Positions 14,390 through 18,076 of a stretch of 18,076 nucleotides of DNA are shown piece after piece. A program made the position numbers and the translations under genes. The stretch comes from Allopontixanthobacter sp041741895 (GTDB lineage: Bacteria > Pseudomonadota > Alphaproteobacteria > Sphingomonadales > Sphingomonadaceae): assembly GCA_041741895.1 (NCBI GenBank), contig JBGSJO010000059.1:1-18076 (forward strand), in the 5' to 3' direction. The stretch's first letter is position 1. Each line of letters opens with the position of its first letter. The notes below the pieces were generated by a model. It saw nothing but the letters and a program-made list of their open reading frames with translations, made no database searches and was not told the DNA's origin.

Positions 14390-15828
14390 AGCGTTGCTGC
14401 GTAAGCGCCCTTTACGCCCAGCGCCAGTTCCATCGCCGTAAAAGCGGGGCCGGCCTGCCGCGCGGCGTCTGCATGAAGCCACACGGCCTCGCACGCCGCA
14501 GCGAAAGGTGCGCTGCCATTAGCCATGCGGCTGGCAGCAATTCCGGCAAGCACATCGCCGGTACCCGCAGTGGAAAGCCAGCTGGATGCACGGTCAGCAA
14601 GGGCGATCTCGCCTTCAGGAGTCGCGACAATCGTATCGGCACCCTTGGCTAAGACGATTGCGCCGGTTGCCCGTGCAAGAGCGCAAGCGCGATCGACCTT
14701 GTCGCGCCCGCCAGTAAGCCCCCACGCTGCTTCCAGCGCCGCCAGCTCCCCCTCATGCGGGGTAAGGATCAGCGGCCTGGCACGCGCAGCCAACATATCG
14801 GGCTGGAGAATCGCCAGGCCATCAGCATCCAGCACGGTCGGAAGATCGCGTGTCAGCGCCGCCTTCAACCGGTCCGCTGCGGTATCATCCCGGCCAAGGC
14901 CTGGCCCCACCAGCAGCGCGTCTATCCGTTTGTCGGAAAGCGCTTCTGGCAATGCCCGGATGTCCACCACAAGATCGGCGGGCGCAGCGGGATACGAATG
15001 CTCCGACAGCAATTTCACATAACCGGCACCGCAATGCATCGCCGCCTGCGCTGACAGCAGCGCCGCCCCCGGCATGGCGCCGCCAACAATCGCCAGCAAT
15101 CCGCGGCGGTATTTATGCGCATCGGCGGCAGGCGCGGATAGCCGGGGCCGTGCAATCCGGTGCGCCGTGCCGGTTGATTGGTCGACACCGATATCGACGA
15201 ACCGCAAAGCGCCCACCTGGCTGGCCGCAGGCATGAGGAAATGCGCCCGCTTCCACGCGCCGAGTGCCACGGTCAGATGATAGTCGATCTCCGGACCCAG
15301 CAGCGTGCCCTGGTCGCTGTCAATCCCGCTCGGCAGGTCGATGGCGATCCGGTAATGATGACCTTCGGCGAGCTGGGATAGCGGTTCAGCCAAATCGGCC
15401 GAAATTTCCCGGCAAAGCCCTGACCCGAACAAACAATCCACAAAGACATGGCCGGAAATACCATCAAAGTCCGTCGCGACATCGCCCACATAACCGCCGC
15501 GCGCGCGCTGGGCGGCTTCGGTCTTGGGGGCCATCGGGGCGACCACCCGCACCGCCAGGCCGCGTGCGCGCAATGTCTCGGCAATCACATATCCGTCGCC
15601 GCCATTATTGCCCGGACCGCACAGCACCGTGACCGGCCGCCCCGCTGCCATGCGCCAGACCCATTCCGCCGCACCGCGCCCGGCGATCTGCATCAGTTGG
15701 TGCACATCGGTGCCAGCGTCGATCAACGCCTGTTCCGCCGCGCGCATTTCGCTGACGGTCAGGACCGGCTCAGTCACCGGATCGGGAGCCGGATCAGTCA
15801 CGGGCCCCGGCATTTTTCGCGGCGGCAT
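14386..15828 (-). CDS. nnr: Bifunctional ADP-dependent NAD(P)H-hydrate dehydratase / NAD(P)H-hydrate epimerase
   Basis: This 480-residue cytoplasmic metabolite-repair enzyme restores hydrated NADH and NADPH. The N-terminal YjeF epimerase domain (about 22-220) shows LTVSEMRAAEQ (23-33), GPGNNGGDGY (71-80), DCLFGSGL (131-138) and AIDLPSGID (162-170). The C-terminal ribokinase-like dehydratase domain (about 236-478) shows YRRGLLAIVGG (240-250), DADGL (334-338), TPHEGE (356-361), KGADT (395-399) and AGTGDVLAG (421-429). Length and domain order match E. coli Nnr. The exact start is unsure: ATG 15828, ATG 15813 and GTG 15801 are all in frame and none has a strong ribosome site; all overlap the end of the upstream lipoprotein gene. 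The first 20 residues are Pro-rich and may not be translated. Confidence 0.95.
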   Translation of the reverse strand: MPPRKMPGPVTDPAPDPVTEPVLTVSEMRAAEQALIDAGTDVHQLMQIAGRGAAEWVWRMAAGRPVTVLCGPGNNGGDGYVIAETLRARGLAVRVVAPMAPKTEAAQRARGGYVGDVATDFDGISGHVFVDCLFGSGLCREISADLAEPLSQLAEGHHYRIAIDLPSGIDSDQGTLLGPEIDYHLTVALGAWKRAHFLMPAASQVGALRFVDIGVDQSTGTAHRIARPRLSAPAADAHKYRRGLLAIVGGAMPGAALLSAQAAMHCGAGYVKLLSEHSYPAAPADLVVDIRALPEALSDKRIDALLVGPGLGRDDTAADRLKAALTRDLPTVLDADGLAILQPDMLAARARPLILTPHEGELAALEAAWGLTGGRDKVDRACALARATGAIVLAKGADTIVATPEGEIALADRASSWLSTAGTGDVLAGIAASRMANGSAPFAAACEAVWLHADAARQAGPAFTAMELALGVKGAYAATL

Positions 15829-16177
15829 TGGTTGGCGCTGCCGGGAAACGGTAACGGTCGGTTGCCACGGTCACTTCCAGCACATCGCCGGCGAAATTGA
15901 GCGTCGCTTCGTCCGCACCGTCGATTATGATCAGTCCGCGCCCATCAGCGACCTGTTCGAACCGCCGGAAACCGCCATCGGGATGCCTCACGGTCACTAT
16001 GCGGGTATTTTCCACATCAGACCGTTCCACAAGGCAATTGGCGGCGAATTCCGCCCCCGTTCCCAAGGCGCATTCGATCCGCTGCGCGCCCGCCGCCGCC
16101 TGCGGCTGTTCCGCACCGGCAGAACAGGCGGTGCAAGCCATCAGCAGGATCAGGGCGCTAGATATCCGCATAGACAT
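15794..16177 (-). CDS. Small predicted lipoprotein of unknown function
   Basis: This is a 127-residue protein with a short N-terminal signal, MSMRISSALILLMACTACSAG. Either C15 (LMAC) or C18 (CTAC) could be the lipidated cysteine, so export to the periplasm or a membrane is likely. The mature part has a Cys pair (IECALGTGAEFAANC, about residues 35-49) that could form a disulfide, then beta-strand-like segments with VTVRHPDGGFRRFE and DGRGLIIIDGADEA. I do not recognise a named family, although small lipoproteins of this kind are common in sphingomonads. The ATG at 16177 lies inside the end of ilvD (20-bp overlap) with GGA upstream; ATG 16171 is an alternative. Its end overlaps the NnrDE start. 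The composition is like that of its neighbours, which supports a real gene. Confidence 0.82.
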   Translation of the reverse strand: MSMRISSALILLMACTACSAGAEQPQAAAGAQRIECALGTGAEFAANCLVERSDVENTRIVTVRHPDGGFRRFEQVADGRGLIIIDGADEATLNFAGDVLEVTVATDRYRFPAAPTNAAAKNAGARD

Positions 16178-17876
16178 GTGTTTCCGAAGCCGCGCCGGGA
16201 TGCGTCAGCGCGCCCTTGCTTGCGGGCCCAACATTCTGGGCATAGCGCCACAGCGCGCCCGATTGGTAATCGTTACGGCGCGGCTGCCATGCCTTGCGCC
16301 GGGCATCGAGCACAGCGGCATCAACCAGCAGGTCAATCGTCCCCGCCTCGGCATCAATGGCGATGATGTCGCCATCTTCGACCAATGCAATCGGGCCGCA
16401 ATCGCTCGCTTCCGGCCCGACATGGCCGATGCAGAAACCGCGCGTCGCGCCGGAAAACCGCCCATCGGTGATCAATGCAACCTTTTCGCCCATTCCCTGC
16501 CCGTACAGCGCGGCGGTGGTGGACAGCATTTCGCGCATGCCAGGGCCGCCCTTGGGCCCTTCGTAACGGATCACCACGACGCCCCCTTCCTTGATCTGGT
16601 GCGCCTTCACCGCTGCGAACGCGTCTTCTTCGCATTCGAACACCTGCGCGGGGCCGGTGAACTGGAGGCGCGCCATCCCGGCAACCTTCACAATCGCGCC
16701 ATCTGGGGCGAGACTGCCGCGCAGGCCGACGACGCCGCCGGTCGGGGTGATAGGGTTGGCCACGCTGTAGATCACCTTCTGATCAGGGTTCCAGGTGATT
16801 TCCTCGATATTCTCGCCCAGCGTCTTGCCCGTCACGGTCATCGGGCTGGGGTCGAGAAAGCCGCCGTCGAGCATGGTCTTCATCAGCATATAGACGCCGC
16901 CCGCATCGTGCATATCCTTGGCCACATATTGTCCGCCCGGCTTGAGATCAGCGATATAGGGGGTGGATTTGAACATTTCGGCCACGTCGAGCAGGTCGAA
17001 CTCGATCCCGCATTCGCTGGCCATCGCTGGCAGGTGGAGCGCCGCATTGGTCGATCCGCCGGTGGCCGCAACCACCCGCGCCGCATTCTCGAACGCAGCC
17101 CTTGTGCAGATGTCGCGCGGGCGGATGTTATGTTCCAACAGATACATCACCTGGCGGCCCGCCGCGATCGCGACTTGCTCACGTGATTTATACGGAGCAG
17201 GGACCATATTGCTGTTTGGCAAGGATAATCCGATAGCTTCCCCTACGCACGCCATAGTGTTGGCGGTGAACTGGCCGCCGCAGGCACCGTGCCCCGGACA
17301 AGCGACTTTTTCGAGCGCGGTCAGCTGTGCCAACGGGCAATTGCCGGCCTCGAACTGGCCGACCGCTTCGAACACGTCGACCACGGTCACGTCATGATCG
17401 TGGAACCGGCCGGGCAGGATCGACCCGCCGTAGACGAAGATACTCGGTACATTCAGCCGCAGCATGGACATCATCATGCCCGGCAGGCTCTTGTCGCAGC
17501 CGGCAAAGCCGACCAACGCATCGTAGCAATGGCCGCGGACGGATAATTCGACCGAATCCGCGATCACTTCCCGGCTGACAAGGCTGCTTTTCATCCCCTG
17601 ATGGCCCATCGCGATCCCGTCTGTCACGGTGATGGTGTTGAACCGGCGCGGGGTGCCGCCTGCTTCGATCACGCCCGTGCGGCAGATGTTCGCCTGAGCA
17701 TCGAGCGCGGTGTTGCACGGCGCACTGTCGTTCCCGGCGGAAGCAACCGCGACGAAGGGCCGGTTGATCTCTTCCTCGGTCATGCCCATCGCGTAATAAT
17801 ATGACCGGTGCGGTGCGCGCTCCGGCCCGACCGACACATGGCGGCTGGGCAGTTTGTTCTTGTCGAATTTGGTCAC
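16158..17876 (-). CDS. ilvD: Dihydroxy-acid dehydratase
   Basis: This 572-residue iron-sulfur enzyme converts 2,3-dihydroxy-isovalerate or -methylvalerate to the 2-oxo acids in valine, isoleucine and leucine synthesis. Visible motifs are AGNDSAPCN (47-55, C54), GCDKSLPGMM (126-135, C127 and K129), CPGHGACGGQFTANT (193-207, C193 and C199), and DGRFSGATRG (471-480) carrying the conserved serine. Length and motif order match the IlvD/Edd family, and the acid-dehydratase GNDSAPCN form favours IlvD over Edd. A TTG at 17882 also opens the frame, but GTG 17876 is preferred because GGAAGG lies 9 nt before it and only 3 nt before the TTG. A 20-bp overlap links it to the lipoprotein gene. A REP-like inverted repeat lies just upstream, so its leader probably carries strong secondary structure. 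Confidence 0.97.
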   Translation of the reverse strand: MTKFDKNKLPSRHVSVGPERAPHRSYYYAMGMTEEEINRPFVAVASAGNDSAPCNTALDAQANICRTGVIEAGGTPRRFNTITVTDGIAMGHQGMKSSLVSREVIADSVELSVRGHCYDALVGFAGCDKSLPGMMMSMLRLNVPSIFVYGGSILPGRFHDHDVTVVDVFEAVGQFEAGNCPLAQLTALEKVACPGHGACGGQFTANTMACVGEAIGLSLPNSNMVPAPYKSREQVAIAAGRQVMYLLEHNIRPRDICTRAAFENAARVVAATGGSTNAALHLPAMASECGIEFDLLDVAEMFKSTPYIADLKPGGQYVAKDMHDAGGVYMLMKTMLDGGFLDPSPMTVTGKTLGENIEEITWNPDQKVIYSVANPITPTGGVVGLRGSLAPDGAIVKVAGMARLQFTGPAQVFECEEDAFAAVKAHQIKEGGVVVIRYEGPKGGPGMREMLSTTAALYGQGMGEKVALITDGRFSGATRGFCIGHVGPEASDCGPIALVEDGDIIAIDAEAGTIDLLVDAAVLDARRKAWQPRRNDYQSGALWRYAQNVGPASKGALTHPGAASETHVYADI

Positions 17877-17885
17877 GTTCAAAAA

Positions 17886-17891
17886 CCTTCC
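17886..17891 (-). promoter_or_regulatory. Ribosome binding site of ilvD, abutting a REP-like element
   Basis: On the minus strand this reads GGAAGG and ends 9 nt before the GTG at 17876. Its outermost base coincides with the edge of the adjacent 27-bp inverted repeat, so pairing of the repeat in mRNA could influence ribosome access. Confidence 0.65.
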
Positions 17892-17971
17892 GTCATCCCA
17901 GCGAAAGCTGGGATCGCTACGATTCAGGTCCGGCGCAGAACCTGGCGATCCCAGCTTTCGCTGGGATGACG
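17891..17971. repeat. REP/BIME-like pair of 27-bp inverted repeats upstream of ilvD
   Basis: Arm 1 (17891-17917) and arm 2 (17945-17971) are perfect reverse complements over 27 bp, with a 27-nt spacer. Each arm is itself a mini-hairpin with an 8-bp stem, ATCCCAGC against GCTGGGAT; arm 1 has a GAAA tetraloop on the plus strand, and arm 2 has it on the minus strand. Inside the spacer CAGGT (17925-17929) can pair with ACCTG (17940-17944), extending the large hairpin. Such elements are usually dispersed in many copies between genes in sphingomonad genomes; only this pair is in the window. No transposase and no target duplication were seen. The 45 bp beyond it (17972-18016) contain no recognised promoter. 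Confidence 0.93.
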
Positions 17972-18016
17972 ATCATTTACAAGCGCAAGTGAGGTTTAGC
18001 CGCGCCTAGCTGGGCT

Positions 18017-18076
18017 TCAGGCCGCCGCGTCCCTCAGCGCCAGCGCGGTGCCCCGCGCAACATCGGCCACCAGCGC
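18017..18076 (-). CDS. 3' end of an unidentified gene (partial, last 19 residues)
   Basis: Read on the minus strand from the right edge, one frame gives ALVADVARGTALALRDAAA and then TGA at 18017-18019. Third codon positions are almost all G or C, as in the other genes, while the other two minus-strand frames hit stops or have poorer codon use. The fragment is too short to name a family. It would be the gene immediately upstream of ilvD on the same strand, 140 bp away. Confidence 0.5.
   Translation of the reverse strand, partial: ALVADVARGTALALRDAAA

Noticed and set aside
15897..17186. Plus-strand open frame of about 430 codons opposite ilvD
   Set aside because: It is a shadow of ilvD, whose iron-sulfur and active-site motifs are all on the minus strand.
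17891..17971. Inverted pair considered as an insertion sequence or MITE
   Set aside because: The element is only 81 bp, encodes no transposase and shows no flanking target duplication; the GAAA tetraloop hairpins fit a REP/BIME-type repeat better.

Overview
This is a GC-rich window from what is most likely an alphaproteobacterium of the order Sphingomonadales, probably near Erythrobacter/Altererythrobacter. That placement is inferred from codon use, gene families and gene order; no search was run. Coding density is close to complete, and the only stretches without a gene are about 180 bp (7348-7528) and about 140 bp (17877-18016). No tRNA, rRNA, CRISPR array, transposase or prophage gene was seen.

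The left two thirds (1-13190) is an exopolysaccharide locus of the exosortase A (XrtA)/PEP-CTERM type, and neither XrtA nor a PEP-CTERM substrate lies inside the window. Seven tightly packed minus-strand genes run from 7347 down to 1: a Wza-like export lipoprotein, a Wzz-like chain-length protein, a tyrosine autokinase, an outer-membrane beta-barrel protein, an ExeA-like ATPase, a DUF3473 polysaccharide deacetylase and the start of a FemAB-like protein cut by the window edge. Gaps are 6-16 bp or ATGA overlaps, so this looks like one operon for polymer export, length control and modification.

The second part (7529-13190) is a small-molecule module found with exosortase A systems. It has a fold-type-III PLP decarboxylase and an AMP-forming acyl ligase on the minus strand (ATGA overlap). 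Divergent from them on the plus strand are a GNAT/BioF2-like acyltransferase, an acyl carrier protein and two alpha/beta-hydrolase relatives (ATGA overlap). One hydrolase has Cys in the nucleophile elbow and the other has no visible nucleophile. The set suggests an acid activated to an acyl-AMP, loaded on the carrier protein and transferred to an amine made by the decarboxylase. The product is unknown, and this is the least understood biology in the window.

The right third (13187-17876) is a housekeeping minus-strand run: ilvD, a small lipoprotein, a bifunctional NAD(P)HX repair enzyme and an iron-sulfur RNA uracil methyltransferase. All four genes overlap end to end. The methyltransferase and the last plus-strand hydrolase share a TTAA palindrome that holds both stop codons. 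Just upstream of ilvD, abutting its ribosome binding site, sits a REP-like element made of two perfect 27-bp inverted arms. Beyond it is the 3' end of another minus-strand gene that runs off the window.
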